A DNA stretch of 64,000 bases from Bifidobacterium ruminantium DSM 6489. Its GTDB lineage: Bacteria > Actinomycetota > Actinomycetes > Actinomycetales > Bifidobacteriaceae. Numbering within the stretch: position 1 is the stretch's first letter; every line of letters starts with the position of its first letter. Shown here piece by piece: positions 1-9,610 of the stretch. Where the stretch lies: contig NZ_JDTK01000012.1 of assembly GCF_000770925.1 (NCBI RefSeq), forward strand, positions 23,610 through 87,609, read 5' to 3'. The notes under the pieces were generated by a model. It saw only the letters and a list, made by a program, of their open reading frames with translations, searched no databases and was not told the origin of the DNA. The translations under genes and the position numbers were made by a program.

Positions 1-470
1 ACGAGAGTGCCGAAACGCTGGCGCAGGGCTTCCAGACGGTTGTTGATGTCTTCATCGGTGACTTCAGCCTTGGCGACCTCGATCTCCATGCCGTCAAGAG
101 CCGGCAGTTCGATGTCCGGACGACGCTCGACGGTGGCGACGAACTTCAGCTTGGTCTCATCCTTGGCGGATTCCGGCACTTCCTGAACATCGATCTCCGG
201 CTGGGCCATCGGGTGGATCTTCTTGGTTTCGAGAGCCTTGGAATACAGCTCCGGCACACCGTTGTTCACAGCCTCGCCGGCGACGGCGCCGAAGCCGATG
301 CGCTGGTCGATAATCTTGCCGGGCACATGACCCTTGCGGAAGCCAGGCACGTTGACCTGCTTGCCGATTTCCTTGCGAGCCTCGTCGAGATACGGGTTGA
401 ATTCCTCCGGGTCGACGGTGATGGTGAGCTTCACCTTGGTCGGCTCAAGATTCCTGACGCTGATTTTCAC
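1..470 (-). CDS. tig: Trigger factor, N-terminal part (cut by window edge)
   Basis: Ribosome-associated peptidyl-prolyl isomerase and chaperone that receives nascent chains at the exit tunnel. Only the N-terminal ~156 residues lie in the window. The start is the GTG at 470-468, giving an N-terminus VKISVRNLEPTKVKLTITV. The ribosome-binding signature, a G-F-R-K-G run in 'NVPGFRKGHVPGK', is intact. The gene runs off the left edge, so the PPIase and C-terminal domains cannot be checked. It is separated from RNase D by about 50 bp that hold no gene. Confidence 0.93.
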   Translation of the reverse strand, partial: MKISVRNLEPTKVKLTITVDPEEFNPYLDEARKEIGKQVNVPGFRKGHVPGKIIDQRIGFGAVAGEAVNNGVPELYSKALETKKIHPMAQPEIDVQEVPESAKDETKLKFVATVERRPDIELPALDGMEIEVAKAEVTDEDINNRLEALRQRFGTL

Positions 471-523
471 GCTTGCGCTCCTGAAACAATACGGTTCTTC
501 ATTGTTCTGCCGTTAGGCAACCT

Positions 524-1816
524 CTACATGATAGCGCGACTTACGGACTCTGCGACAAGGGCGACCTGCCAGTCGCGCGCGCCCTGCTCCGTAAGGAACT
601 GTGCCACATCGCGCTTTCGCGGTTCGTCCGTCCAGCACAGGTTGCGCAGATACTGCGGTTTGATGATGATCTCCACTGGCGTGCGTGTGTCTTCAGCTAT
701 CTGCGAAACCACCTTGCGCGCCTTGTTGAGCACCTTCAGACGTTCCGGATAGCGTTCCTTCCACGCGCGGATGGATTTTGGAGCCGACGACTGCGGTTCG
801 TGCCGACGGCCGACGGCGCTGTCCGTCTCCGGCCATTCGCTTGGCGGCAGAGCAAGCGCCTCCTGGATGACGTGTTTCCACATGCTCGGTTTGATTTTGC
901 GTTGGATCGGCGCGTAGCGTTCGAACATCTTGTCCTGTTCGGAATCGGTGTGCATGCGGACGCGTTCGTTGATGGACCGGATCGCGCGGAACTGCGCCGC
1001 GTTGTGCGGCTTGCGTTTGGCCACTTCGATGATGGTGCTGTCGGCGAGCAGCAGCGATGGCGCGATGTCGTATTCGCGAGCGAGTTCGTCTCGTCTGGTC
1101 CACAGCGCCCTGACGATGGCCAGCGCCTGACGGTCGCGCATGACTTCGTTGATATGCGAGACGTGCATCCATGGGATCGGATGCTCCTTGCGCGGTCCCA
1201 GGCCTTCTTTGAGCGCGTATTCGAACTCCTCGCGGGCCCATTCCAGCTTGCCCTGGCGTTTGAGCTCGGCACGCATCTTCGTCTCAAGCTCGATGAGCAG
1301 TTCGACGTCCAGTGCGGCGTAGTTGCGCCAATCGCGGGGCAACGGGCGATACGACCAGTCCGCCGCGGAATGCTCTTTGGCGAGGGTCAATCCCAGGAAA
1401 TGCTCGGTGACTGCGGCGAGACCGAATCGTTTCAGTCCCAGCAGACGCGCCGCGATTTCGGTGTCGAACAGGCGCTGCGGTCTCATGCCGAGGTCCGCGA
1501 ATCCCGGAAGGTCCTGCAGGGAGTCGTGCAGGATCCATACCGCGTCGCCGACCGCGCGGTTGAAATCGTTCCAATCGGCTCCCGCGGCCGCAAGCGCCTG
1601 GGGGTCGAGCAGTCCTATGCCGGCGCCGTCGCGTTTGAACTGCACCAGCCAGTCCTCGTGACCGTATCGGAATCCCGATGCGCGTTCCGCGTCCGCCGCG
1701 AGGGAGCCGTGGGAGGAAGCCAAAGCACTGCAGTATTCGCGGAACGCGGGCAGTGTGTCGATCACATCAGGCACGCCTTCACGTGGTTCCGACTGCAGCT
1801 TTGGCTCATCGATCAA
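524..1816 (-). CDS. rnd: Ribonuclease D-type 3'-5' exonuclease with HRDC domain
   Basis: Predicted 430-residue DEDD-family exoribonuclease for 3' trimming of stable RNAs. The N-terminal half carries the exonuclease motifs: an acidic pair in 'ADAERA', and the motif III tyrosine and aspartate in 'YAALDVE'. An HRDC helical domain of about 80 residues follows near the middle ('RRDELAREYDIAPSLLL'), then a second HRDC-like segment, as in actinobacterial homologues. The start is TTG at 1816, behind a strong GGAGGAC ribosome site that lies inside the end of the DUF3000 gene. The two frames overlap by 11 bp, so they are very likely cotranscribed and translationally coupled. Confidence 0.9.
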   Translation of the reverse strand: MIDEPKLQSEPREGVPDVIDTLPAFREYCSALASSHGSLAADAERASGFRYGHEDWLVQFKRDGAGIGLLDPQALAAAGADWNDFNRAVGDAVWILHDSLQDLPGFADLGMRPQRLFDTEIAARLLGLKRFGLAAVTEHFLGLTLAKEHSAADWSYRPLPRDWRNYAALDVELLIELETKMRAELKRQGKLEWAREEFEYALKEGLGPRKEHPIPWMHVSHINEVMRDRQALAIVRALWTRRDELAREYDIAPSLLLADSTIIEVAKRKPHNAAQFRAIRSINERVRMHTDSEQDKMFERYAPIQRKIKPSMWKHVIQEALALPPSEWPETDSAVGRRHEPQSSAPKSIRAWKERYPERLKVLNKARKVVSQIAEDTRTPVEIIIKPQYLRNLCWTDEPRKRDVAQFLTEQGARDWQVALVAESVSRAIM

Positions 1817-2441
1817 CGGAAACGTCCTCCTCGGATTGTGTCATGGATCGGAGGAATGCCGCCCACCGTCCGACTTGGGAGCCGGCGTCGAGACCTCCAT
1901 CGGCATAGTCTAATGGAGTCCAAGACACGCGGACCTCGCATCCCGCCATCGGAGCGTCCGGATCGTGTCCGAAGGCCGTGTTGTGTGCGACGGTGACGGT
2001 TCCCGACACGTGTTCGGAATCGTCCGGATCAAGGAACCGCATCATCGACTCCCAATACATGCCGGGTTCCATGCGTTTGCTCTCCTTTTCCGGCATCGGC
2101 AGGGAGGCGAAGGCCACGCATCGCCAGTGCGAATGCCAGTCTTCCTGGAATTTGAGCGAATACAGCACCATGATCCAGCCGGACGGGCATCCGTCGTCGC
2201 ATTCCAGTTCGACGCCGATGCCGAAATTCGCCATGGAATTCGGCACCGGAATCTCGTGGTATGCCATGCCTTGCAGCCGTGGCATGCGTTCCACGGAAAG
2301 CACGGCGTCCCAGACCCTGTCGGGAACGCCGTGCGGGCGGAAAAGTGTGGAGTGCCGGGCATCATCGTCCATGCATGGCCCCTTGTCATCGTCGTACGCC
2401 ACGTCGCGTACACCTTGAGGAAAATCGAAAATGTCTGCCAT
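1806..2441 (-). CDS. DUF3000 family protein
   Basis: A 211-residue soluble protein with no signal peptide or membrane segment. It resembles the actinobacterial DUF3000 family, which is habitually found directly upstream of RNase D, and that is its position here (11 bp overlap). Conserved-looking stretches are 'EIPVPNSMANFGIGVELE' and 'GRWAAFLRSM' near the C-terminus. The function is unknown. The pairing suggests a role linked to RNA turnover, but that is context only. Confidence 0.75.
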   Translation of the reverse strand: MADIFDFPQGVRDVAYDDDKGPCMDDDARHSTLFRPHGVPDRVWDAVLSVERMPRLQGMAYHEIPVPNSMANFGIGVELECDDGCPSGWIMVLYSLKFQEDWHSHWRCVAFASLPMPEKESKRMEPGMYWESMMRFLDPDDSEHVSGTVTVAHNTAFGHDPDAPMAGCEVRVSWTPLDYADGGLDAGSQVGRWAAFLRSMTQSEEDVSVDR

Positions 2442-2532
2442 AGTCCAAGACTACGCCAGTGCGCCTTGTTTTGTCGTATTTCACGCCATTTCGCCACGCG
2501 TCGAATGTGAAGATTTTCCTCATCGTGATAGA

Positions 2533-2579
2533 AACGCCGGAACCGCGCCGCCAAATTGGCATGACGCGGTTCCGGCGTT
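2533..2579 (-). terminator. Hairpin downstream of pflA
   Basis: Perfect 15-bp inverted repeat (2533-2547 with 2565-2579) around a 17-nt loop, just after the pflA stop at 2626. The minus-strand T-run is poor, so this may be an RNA 3' end stabiliser as much as an intrinsic terminator. Confidence 0.6.
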
Positions 2580-2625
2580 CCTTTTCGCATGCGAATTCGT
2601 ATGCGAAACTCCGACCGGAGGGGAA

Positions 2626-3504
2626 TCAGTATACGGTGAATCCGTGCGCCTGGAACTGCTCGACCACACGCTGCTTCATCGCGGCCGATGGCCCTTTCTG
2701 GTCATCCAGCGGATATGGGATTCCCAGCATGTGCCATTTCGGACGTCCAAGCTGGTGGAAGGGCAGCACGTCGATATGTTCCACGGCGTCGCCAAAGGTC
2801 TCGCAGATCTTCGCCACGTTCTCGACGTTCTCCTCGGATGAGGTGAGGCCCGGCACGAGCACGAACCGCACCCAGATCTTCTTGCCCGCCTTGGCGAGCC
2901 GCTGTCCGAAATCGATGGTCGGCTGCAGGATTCCACCGGTCACCTTGTGGTATGTCTCCTCGTCGCCGGATTTGACGTCGAGCAGACACAGGTCGATATC
3001 GTTCACCATCTCGTCGGTGTAGCTCTCGCCGAGGAAGCCGGACGTGTCGAGGCACGTGTGCACGCCCATCTGCTTGGCCGCGTGGAACACGCGGGACACG
3101 AAGGCGGGCTGCATCATGGATTCCCCGCCGGAGAAGGTAATGCCGCCGCCGGTGGCCTTGAACAGGTCTGCGTAGCGTTCGATCTTCTTGATCATGGCCT
3201 CGTAGTACACGGGCTTGCCGTCGCGCATCTTCCAAGTGTCCGGGTTCTGGCAGTACTGGCAACGCAACGGGCATCCGCTCATGAAAACGGTCATACGGGT
3301 ACCGGGACCGTCCACGGACGTGTTGATGTCCCACGAATGCACGAATCCGATGTCGCCGCTTTTCAGCGCCTGGATGCGATCCAAACGATCCAGGCCAATC
3401 GGGGATTCGAATCCCGACAGGCCTCCCATCAGAGTCTGCTTGGCGTATTCCTTGGAATCCCTCAGCATATGCCTGGTCGTGGTGCGGAATATGTGTTCAG
3501 GCAT
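2626..3504 (-). CDS. pflA: Pyruvate formate-lyase activating enzyme (radical SAM)
   Basis: Radical SAM enzyme that installs the glycyl radical on pyruvate formate-lyase. The CxxxCxxC cluster motif is visible in 'GCPLRCQYCQNPDTW', followed by the SAM-binding 'GGGITFSGGE'. The length (292 residues) is slightly above the E. coli enzyme because of an N-terminal extension that starts 'MPEHIFRTTTRHML'. The ATG at 3504 has a GGGG ribosome site 7-8 nt upstream. It lies downstream of pflB on the same strand, with a terminator-like hairpin between them, so expression of the activase may be set partly independently of the lyase. Confidence 0.95.
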   Translation of the reverse strand: MPEHIFRTTTRHMLRDSKEYAKQTLMGGLSGFESPIGLDRLDRIQALKSGDIGFVHSWDINTSVDGPGTRMTVFMSGCPLRCQYCQNPDTWKMRDGKPVYYEAMIKKIERYADLFKATGGGITFSGGESMMQPAFVSRVFHAAKQMGVHTCLDTSGFLGESYTDEMVNDIDLCLLDVKSGDEETYHKVTGGILQPTIDFGQRLAKAGKKIWVRFVLVPGLTSSEENVENVAKICETFGDAVEHIDVLPFHQLGRPKWHMLGIPYPLDDQKGPSAAMKQRVVEQFQAHGFTVY

Positions 3505-3537
3505 CGATATCCCCTTTCATCATCCTTCCCATCCTAT

Positions 3538-3572
3538 CGAAAAAAGAGGGACGGAGCATAAGCTCCGCCCCT
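3538..3572 (-). terminator. Terminator between pflB and pflA
   Basis: Hairpin of 10-bp arms (3549-3558 with 3563-3572, one G-T pair) with a 4-nt loop. On the minus strand it is followed by a run of T (plus-strand A at 3540-3546). It is a classical intrinsic terminator shape between two functionally linked genes. Confidence 0.7.
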
Positions 3573-3621
3573 TGCCTTATCGCCGTCTCATACGGCGGCG
3601 GTCATCCGTCCGACAGGAACG

Positions 3622-5997
3622 TCAGTCGACGACTGCGCCCTGGTGGAACGTACGGGAGATCACGTCGAGCTGCTGCTCCTTGGTGAGCTTGACGAAGTTC
3701 ACCGCGTAGCCGGAGACACGCACGGTCAGGTGCGGGTACTTCTCCGGATGCTCGACGGCATCCTCGAGCTGTTCCTTGCGCAGCACGTTGATGTTGGCGT
3801 GGTACAGACCGTGGCCGTTGCCGGCATCCAGGATGCCCACCAAGTTGCCGATGCGCTCGTCCTCGTCGCGGCCCAGACCATCAGGGGTAATGGTGTTGGT
3901 CAGCGAGATGCCGTCGAGCGCGTCGTTGTAGTCGATCTTGCCGACCGAGAACATGGACGGCAGCATGCCGTGGGAGTCCATGCCGTTCTCCGGATTGGCG
4001 CCCGGAGCGTACGGAGTGCCCTTCTTGTGGCCGGACGGGAAGGCGCCAGTGGCCTTTCCATACTCCACATTGGAGGTGATGGTCAGGATGGACTGGGTCG
4101 GAACGGCGTCGCGGTACACCGGCAGACGCTTGACCTGGCCCATGACGGTGGAGACGACCCACTTGGCGATGTCGTCGGCGCGGTCGTCGTCGTTGCCGTA
4201 GATCGGGAAGTCGCCTTCGGTGCGGTAGCCGACGATCAGATCGTCGTCCGCGCCTTCGACGTACTCGTTCTCATGACCCGGAGTGGTCTTGGCGTCCTTG
4301 TTGTAGATCGGGTAGACCTTGGCGTACTTGCATGCGGACAGGGAGTCGGCCGCGATCGACAGGCCGGACATGCCGCAACCGAGAGTGCGGTAGACCTCCT
4401 TGTCGTGCAGGGCCATCTCGATGGACTCGTAAGCGTACTTATCATGCATGTAATGGATGATGTTCAGAGCCATCACATAGGTCTCGGACAGCCATTCAAG
4501 GGCCTTCTCGTAGTTGGCCTTGACCTTCTCGTAATCCAGCGTGCCATCGGCTTCCGGCTTGATCGGGTCGATGACGCCCTTGTCGATGACCTGCATGCCG
4601 GTCATCTCGTCACGTCCGCCGTTGATGGCGTACAGCAGGGCTTTGGCGGAGTTCACACGAGCGGCGAAGAACTGCATCTGCTTGCCCACGCGCATCGGGG
4701 AGACGCAGCATGCGATGGCGGCGTCGTCGCCCCAGTGAGAGCGGATTTCCTTATCGGACTCGTACTGGATGGCCGAGGTGTCGATGGAGATTCGGGCGCA
4801 GAAGCGCTTGTAGGCTTCCGGCAGCTTCGGATCCCAGAAGATGGTGATGTTCGGCTCCGGGCCAGGTCCGAGGTGCTCGAGGGTCAGGGTGTTGAGCAGA
4901 CGGAACGAGGTCTTGGTGACCATGGTGCGGCCATCGTCGCCGAAGCCCGCATCGGACCAGGTCGCCCAGTACGGATCGCCGGAGAAGATGGCGTCGTAGT
5001 CCTTGGTGCGCAGGAAGCGCACGATGCGCAGCTTCATGACCAGGTTATCGATGATTTCCTGGGCGTCGGTCTCGGTAATCTTGCCGGCCTTCAGGTCGCG
5101 CTCGAAGTAGACGTCGAAGAAGGTGGAGACACGGCCGAAGGACATGGCGGCGCCGTCCTGGCTCTTGACGGAGGCGAGGTAGCCCATGTAGGTCCACTGC
5201 ACGGCTTCCTGTGCGGTCTGTGCCGGGCGGGACAGGTCGAGGCCGTACTCGTTGCCGAGGTTGATCAGCTGCTTCAGGGCCTTGATCTGCTCGTCATGCT
5301 CTTCGCGGAAGCGGATCCAGTGCTCGATCTCCGGCTCGGTGAAGTCGTTGCGGTACGGGATGGAGTCCTTGTCGCGCTGCTTGAACTTGATCAGGGTGTT
5401 CACGCCGTACAGCGCCACACGACGGTAGTCGCCGATGATGCGGCCACGGCCGTAGGCGTCCGGCAGACCGGTGAGGATCTTGTTGTGGCGGGCGAGCTTG
5501 ATCTGCTTGGTGTAGACGCCGAAGACGCCGTCGTTGTGCGTCTTGCGGTACTTGGTGAAGATCTTCTTGATCTGCGGATCGGGCTCCTTGCCGGCCTCCT
5601 TGATGGCCTGCTCGACCATACGCCAGCCGCCGTTCGGCATCATGGCACGCTTGCACGGCACGTCGGTCTGCAGGCCGACGATCACATTATCGACTTCCGG
5701 GGAGTCGATGTAGCCCGCCGGGAAGGCGTCGATGCCGGCCGGGGTGTGGGTGTCCACGTCGTAGACGCGCTGCTTGCGCTCCACTGCCAGATAGTTGTCA
5801 TCGAGATACTTCCACAGGTGCTTGGTCTTCTCGGTGGCATCCGCCAGGAAGGACTCATCGCCCTCATACGGCGTGTAGTTCTTCTGGATGAAATCACGGA
5901 CATCGATGTCCTTCTGCCAGTTGCCCTCAGCGAAACCTTCCCAAGCCTTGGCCTCAAGCTCTTCCTGGGAGACCGCCGTCGCATCAACTGCTGCCAT
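3622..5997 (-). CDS. pflB: Formate C-acetyltransferase (pyruvate formate-lyase)
   Basis: Converts pyruvate and CoA to acetyl-CoA and formate. In bifidobacteria this is the branch that yields extra formate, acetate and ethanol from the fructose-6-phosphate phosphoketolase pathway. The 791-residue chain has the paired catalytic cysteines at about 430-431 ('IACCVSPM') and the glycyl-radical glycine at about 763 ('RVSGYAVNF'). The start is ATG 5997 (MAAVDATAV), with AAGGAG at a good distance. A GTG two codons earlier is less likely. A CRP-like palindrome lies about 110 bp upstream. The activase gene follows downstream. Confidence 0.97.
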   Translation of the reverse strand: MAAVDATAVSQEELEAKAWEGFAEGNWQKDIDVRDFIQKNYTPYEGDESFLADATEKTKHLWKYLDDNYLAVERKQRVYDVDTHTPAGIDAFPAGYIDSPEVDNVIVGLQTDVPCKRAMMPNGGWRMVEQAIKEAGKEPDPQIKKIFTKYRKTHNDGVFGVYTKQIKLARHNKILTGLPDAYGRGRIIGDYRRVALYGVNTLIKFKQRDKDSIPYRNDFTEPEIEHWIRFREEHDEQIKALKQLINLGNEYGLDLSRPAQTAQEAVQWTYMGYLASVKSQDGAAMSFGRVSTFFDVYFERDLKAGKITETDAQEIIDNLVMKLRIVRFLRTKDYDAIFSGDPYWATWSDAGFGDDGRTMVTKTSFRLLNTLTLEHLGPGPEPNITIFWDPKLPEAYKRFCARISIDTSAIQYESDKEIRSHWGDDAAIACCVSPMRVGKQMQFFAARVNSAKALLYAINGGRDEMTGMQVIDKGVIDPIKPEADGTLDYEKVKANYEKALEWLSETYVMALNIIHYMHDKYAYESIEMALHDKEVYRTLGCGMSGLSIAADSLSACKYAKVYPIYNKDAKTTPGHENEYVEGADDDLIVGYRTEGDFPIYGNDDDRADDIAKWVVSTVMGQVKRLPVYRDAVPTQSILTITSNVEYGKATGAFPSGHKKGTPYAPGANPENGMDSHGMLPSMFSVGKIDYNDALDGISLTNTITPDGLGRDEDERIGNLVGILDAGNGHGLYHANINVLRKEQLEDAVEHPEKYPHLTVRVSGYAVNFVKLTKEQQLDVISRTFHQGAVVD

Positions 5998-6104
5998 TTC
6001 CACTCCTTCTGGGTGTTTGGTTGGCGACGCATTGTTACGTCGTCGCTAGTTCTTGATTCTATTAGCCCTCACCTGCGAAAAACCTGAAAACCGCGCCGAA
6101 TAAA

Positions 6105-6120
6105 CGTGATAAAAATCACA
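6105..6120 (-). promoter_or_regulatory. CRP/FNR-type palindrome upstream of pflB
   Basis: CGTGATAAAAATCACA reads as GTGA-N6-TCAC and matches 9 of the 10 defined positions of the CRP consensus TGTGA-N6-TCACA. A possible -10 (TAATAG, minus strand, 6064-6059) would place the site centre near -60, a classical activator position. The site is seen directly. The regulator identity (CRP/GlxR- or FNR-like) is inferred. Confidence 0.5.
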
Positions 6121-6151
6121 TTCGTTCCGCACGCATGGGCAATGACGAAAA

Positions 6152-6203
6152 ACGCCGGGTGGAAATCCTCGTCCTGATTCGACGAAGGGTTTCCACCCGG
6201 CGT
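6152..6203 (-). terminator. Hairpin downstream of the SPOR-like gene
   Basis: Perfect 14-bp inverted repeat (6152-6165 with 6190-6203) just past the stop of the small gene at 6248. It separates that gene from the pflB promoter region. Confidence 0.65.
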
Positions 6204-6247
6204 ATCGTTCTTCAGCATCCAAGCCCGCCGTCACCGCATGGTGACGA

Positions 6248-6463
6248 TCAGCCCCGGGAGGATGCTCCGGCTTGGCCGTCAGAGGACCAACGTTTCCATT
6301 CGCGGTCCTGTTCCTCCCATTCCAGATTGCGCTCCTGCACGATCTTCCACGCGTCGAGCGCATCCTCCTTGGTCTTGTACGGCCCCATGCGGTGGCTTGC
6401 CGGAGAGATCATGCCCAATTCCGGCTGCTCAGTGACCGTATTGAAATACCATTGACGTTCCAT
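6248..6463 (-). CDS. Small SPOR-like protein
   Basis: A 71-residue cytosolic protein beginning MERQWYFNTVTEQPELG. It resembles the small actinobacterial proteins annotated as SPOR-domain-containing, with the pattern 'W-Y-x-N-T-V-T ... R-x-G-P-Y-x-T-x-x-x-A' and an acidic, Trp-rich tail ('EEQDREWKRW'). It has no signal peptide or membrane anchor, so a peptidoglycan-binding role like that of FtsN SPOR domains is doubtful. The ATG at 6463 has a strong GGAAGGAGG ribosome site. It is monocistronic between nadE and pflB. Confidence 0.7.
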   Translation of the reverse strand: MERQWYFNTVTEQPELGMISPASHRMGPYKTKEDALDAWKIVQERNLEWEEQDREWKRWSSDGQAGASSRG

Positions 6464-6538
6464 ATCGGCCTCCTTCCTGCAATGCGCGGCCCAGCCGTCC
6501 GGGCCGCGGCCATACGACTTCCTTGCACGCGTTTCGTC

Positions 6539-8236
6539 TTACTCACGGAACGCGTTGGTCACCGGCAGACGACGGTCACGGCCGAACGCCAACGCCGTCA
6601 CCTTCGGGCCAAGCGGATACTGGCGACGCTTCCATTCGGCGCGGTCCACCAGCCGCATGACCGTGTCCACTGTCGCTTCATCGAAGCCGTCGGCAAGGAG
6701 GTCGGCCCGGCCATGCGCATGTTCAATATACATCGCCAGCACTTGGTCGAGCAGCGCGTACTCCGGTAGCGAATCGGAATCCTTCTGGCCTGGACGCAGC
6801 TCGGCGGAAGGCGCCTTCTCGATCGAGTTGACGGGAATCATCACGCCGTCCGGCAGGGGAACGCCGGCGCTCCCCTGCTCGTTGCCTACGATGTGGAGTC
6901 CCCCGATGCCCATACCGGCCGCGGCGGCCTTGTTGCGCCAGCGGGAGATCTCCCACACGCGGGTCTTGAGCAGGTCCTTGATCGGAGCGTAGCCGCCGAC
7001 TGCATCGCCGTAAATCGTGGAATAGCCGCAGGCCAACTCCGACTTGTTGCCGGTCGCCACGGCCAACAGCCCCTTGGAATTCGAGTAGGCCATGACGATC
7101 ACGCCTCGGATGCGTGCTTGCAGGTTCTCGGCGGCGACTCCTTCCAATTTCAGTTGATGCTGGAAGGAGACGAACAGTGGCTCGATGGGTTGGATGTCGT
7201 AATGCGCGCCGAGGTTGCGCGCCAAATCGGCCGCGTCGTCTTTGGAGCCGTCGGATGAGTACATGCTCGGCATGGAGATGCCGTGCACGTTTTCGCCGCC
7301 CACCGCGTCGGCCGCCATGGCAGCCACGAGCGCGGAATCGATGCCGCCGGACAGGCCCAGGCACACGCCCTTGAAATGGTTCTTGGCCATGTAATCCTTC
7401 AGACCCAGCACGCAGGCGGTGTACACTTCCTCGTCCGGATCGGGTTTGGCTGCGATTGTACCGACCTTCTGATGCTCCGCGGACGTGTCCAAATCGAAGA
7501 AGCTCAGATCCTCCATGAACATCGGCGAGCACTCAAGCAGGGTGCCGTCGGTGTCCACAACGAAGCTGCCGCCGTCGAAGACGAGGTCGTCCTGGCCGCC
7601 CACCTGGTTGAGGTAGATCAATGGCGCTTGCACTTCGGCGGCGCGTCGCACGGCGAGGTCGAATCGCGTGTCGGTCTTGCCTTCCTCGTATGGCGAGCCG
7701 TTCATGGTGAGCAGTAGGTCGATGTTCTCCTTGGCGAGTTCGGCCACGGGGCCTCCGTCCTGCCAGATGTCCTCGCAGATGGCCACGCCGATGCGGGCTC
7801 CGTCTACGTCGAGCACCATGGATTTGTTGCCAGGGCTGAAAATACGGAATTCGTCGAACACGCCGTAGTTGGGCAGGAAGTGCTTGTCGTAGCCGGCCCA
7901 GACCACGCCGTCGTGCAACACGACGAGCCGGTTGCGCGGCTTGGAATTCTCACGGTCGGTGCCCACGGTGCCGACCACCACATACAGGCCCCCCAGCCCG
8001 TCTGCCGCCAGTTTCGTGGCGAGCCAGTTGGCTTTGTCCCATGCGGCCTTGCGGAAGGTGGCGCGCAGGGCGAGATCTTCGATGGGGTATCCGGTCAGGG
8101 TCATCTCCGGGAACACGACCACGCGTGCGTTGCTGCGTGCGGCGAGGTGCGTGTAGTGCATGACCTTGTCGGCGTTGGCGTCGAGGTCTCCGACGCAGGT
8201 GTCGATCTGGGCGAGTGCGAAACGAATGTCTGTCAT
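6539..8236 (-). CDS. nadE: Glutamine-dependent NAD+ synthetase
   Basis: Last step of NAD+ synthesis: amidation of nicotinate adenine dinucleotide using ammonia released from glutamine. The 565-residue chain has an N-terminal carbon-nitrogen hydrolase (glutaminase) domain, residues ~1-260, with the catalytic Glu ('VFPEMTLTGYP'), Lys and Cys ('GVAICEDIW'). A C-terminal NAD synthase domain follows, with the PP-loop 'GLSGGIDSALVAAM'. The length is that of the shorter two-domain bacterial type. The ribosome site is weak. It shares its strand with the M20 amidohydrolase further upstream. Confidence 0.95.
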   Translation of the reverse strand: MTDIRFALAQIDTCVGDLDANADKVMHYTHLAARSNARVVVFPEMTLTGYPIEDLALRATFRKAAWDKANWLATKLAADGLGGLYVVVGTVGTDRENSKPRNRLVVLHDGVVWAGYDKHFLPNYGVFDEFRIFSPGNKSMVLDVDGARIGVAICEDIWQDGGPVAELAKENIDLLLTMNGSPYEEGKTDTRFDLAVRRAAEVQAPLIYLNQVGGQDDLVFDGGSFVVDTDGTLLECSPMFMEDLSFFDLDTSAEHQKVGTIAAKPDPDEEVYTACVLGLKDYMAKNHFKGVCLGLSGGIDSALVAAMAADAVGGENVHGISMPSMYSSDGSKDDAADLARNLGAHYDIQPIEPLFVSFQHQLKLEGVAAENLQARIRGVIVMAYSNSKGLLAVATGNKSELACGYSTIYGDAVGGYAPIKDLLKTRVWEISRWRNKAAAAGMGIGGLHIVGNEQGSAGVPLPDGVMIPVNSIEKAPSAELRPGQKDSDSLPEYALLDQVLAMYIEHAHGRADLLADGFDEATVDTVMRLVDRAEWKRRQYPLGPKVTALAFGRDRRLPVTNAFRE

Positions 8237-8326
8237 ATCTGCCTAGCTTACCGTTGGTTTGTTGGACGTTTGTTTTTCAGCGATCGCGTCCGTCCGCGAT
8301 CATGGGTTGCGAGTGGACGCGGCGCG

Positions 8327-9475
8327 TCATGAGAGTTCATTGAGTACCGTCAATGCCGCGTTGGCGTAGAATTCCACGCCGGTCTGCAGCGATTCGTCGA
8401 GTCCGATGAAGTGCGGGCTGTGCCAGTCGGGGCAGCCTTCTTCGCCATTGGAGCCGATGAAGGCAAATACCGGCAGGGTGACGGGCATGAAATCGCAGAA
8501 GTCCTCCCCCGCCATCGACGGGCGGATGGGTTCGAGCTGCGCGTAGTCGCGTACGCTGTCGGCGACGATTTTGGACAGTTCGGTATCGGAGACGAGCGGG
8601 TTCTGGAAATCGTCCCAATCGATGTCGGCGGTGATGCCGTATCCGGAGGCGATGGATTGGACCTGCTGTTTGAAGCGTTTCTCCACCAGTTCACCGTCGG
8701 ACTCGTGGAAGTATCGTACGGTGCCTTGGAAGCTCGCCTTGTCGGGTACGACGTTCCACACGTGGCCGCCGTGCATCTCGGTGATGGACAGTACGAGCGG
8801 ATGGAACGGCGAGACGTTGCGGCTCACGATGGTCTGCAATGCGAGGACCATGGTGGCGAGCGCCTCGATCGGGCCGGTGCCCTTGTGCGGATAGCCGGCA
8901 TGGGAGCCGGTGGCGTGCAGGGTTACATGGAATTTCACGCAGCCGGCCATCATCGGTTCGGGGCCGACGGCGATCTGTCCGGGCGCGTAGTTCGGGTTGT
9001 TGTGCGCGCCGATGGCGGCTGATACGTCGGCGAGCAGTCCCGCGTCGACCATGGCCTTCGCGCCGAGGCCAAGTTCCTCGGCGGGCTGGAACAGCAGTTT
9101 GATGGACCCCTTGATGCGCTTGCGGCGCTTGGCGAGCCAGAACGCGGCACCGAGCATGTACGACATGTGCAGGTCGTGGCCGCAGCCGTGCATCACGCCG
9201 TCGTTGACGGATGAGAACGGCAGACCGGTGTCCTCCTGGATGGGCAGGCCGTCGATGTCGGCGCGCAGTGCGATGCGCGGCCCCGGCTGTTCGCCGCGGA
9301 TCAGGCCGACCACGCCGGTCTCCAGCGGATTGTTGAGCACCTCGATGTCGTGTGCGCGCAACAGTTTCTCGATGTAGGCGCTTGTCTCGTATTCCTTGAA
9401 GCTGCGTTCGGGGTGCGCGTGCAGGTAGTGTCGGATTTCGATGATCTCCGGCGTAATCTCGATATGTTCGCTCAT
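8327..9475 (-). CDS. M20D-family amidohydrolase (N-acyl amino acid / hippurate hydrolase type)
   Basis: Predicted zinc-dependent amidohydrolase of 382 residues. Family hallmarks are 'RADIDGLPIQE' (metal-site Asp region), 'HGCGHDLHMSYMLGAA', 'QPAEELGLGAKAM' (catalytic Glu) and a late 'AGEDFCDFM'. A dimerisation/lid domain lies between about residues 180 and 290. Family members hydrolyse N-acyl amino acids, hippurate or diaminopimelate derivatives, and the substrate cannot be set from sequence alone. No clear Shine-Dalgarno sequence precedes the ATG at 9475, so this may be a leaderless or weakly translated gene. Confidence 0.85.
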   Translation of the reverse strand: MSEHIEITPEIIEIRHYLHAHPERSFKEYETSAYIEKLLRAHDIEVLNNPLETGVVGLIRGEQPGPRIALRADIDGLPIQEDTGLPFSSVNDGVMHGCGHDLHMSYMLGAAFWLAKRRKRIKGSIKLLFQPAEELGLGAKAMVDAGLLADVSAAIGAHNNPNYAPGQIAVGPEPMMAGCVKFHVTLHATGSHAGYPHKGTGPIEALATMVLALQTIVSRNVSPFHPLVLSITEMHGGHVWNVVPDKASFQGTVRYFHESDGELVEKRFKQQVQSIASGYGITADIDWDDFQNPLVSDTELSKIVADSVRDYAQLEPIRPSMAGEDFCDFMPVTLPVFAFIGSNGEEGCPDWHSPHFIGLDESLQTGVEFYANAALTVLNELS

Positions 9476-9610
9476 GGTTGTCGATTGTAGGCATATGCGG
9501 ACGTTTTTCCTATTTTCGCGTCCGTGGTTTCATGTCGTCGACGGCGTTTCCCCGGATCCTCCCGTAAGCTGGAAAGTGATCTAACACGGGACATTCATGA
9601 GGAGGTCGGC

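Noticed and set aside
3643..6087. Long plus-strand open frame (814 codons) opposite pflB
   Set aside because: It is the antisense shadow of pflB. GC-rich codon usage keeps the opposite strand open, and the minus strand has all catalytic motifs.
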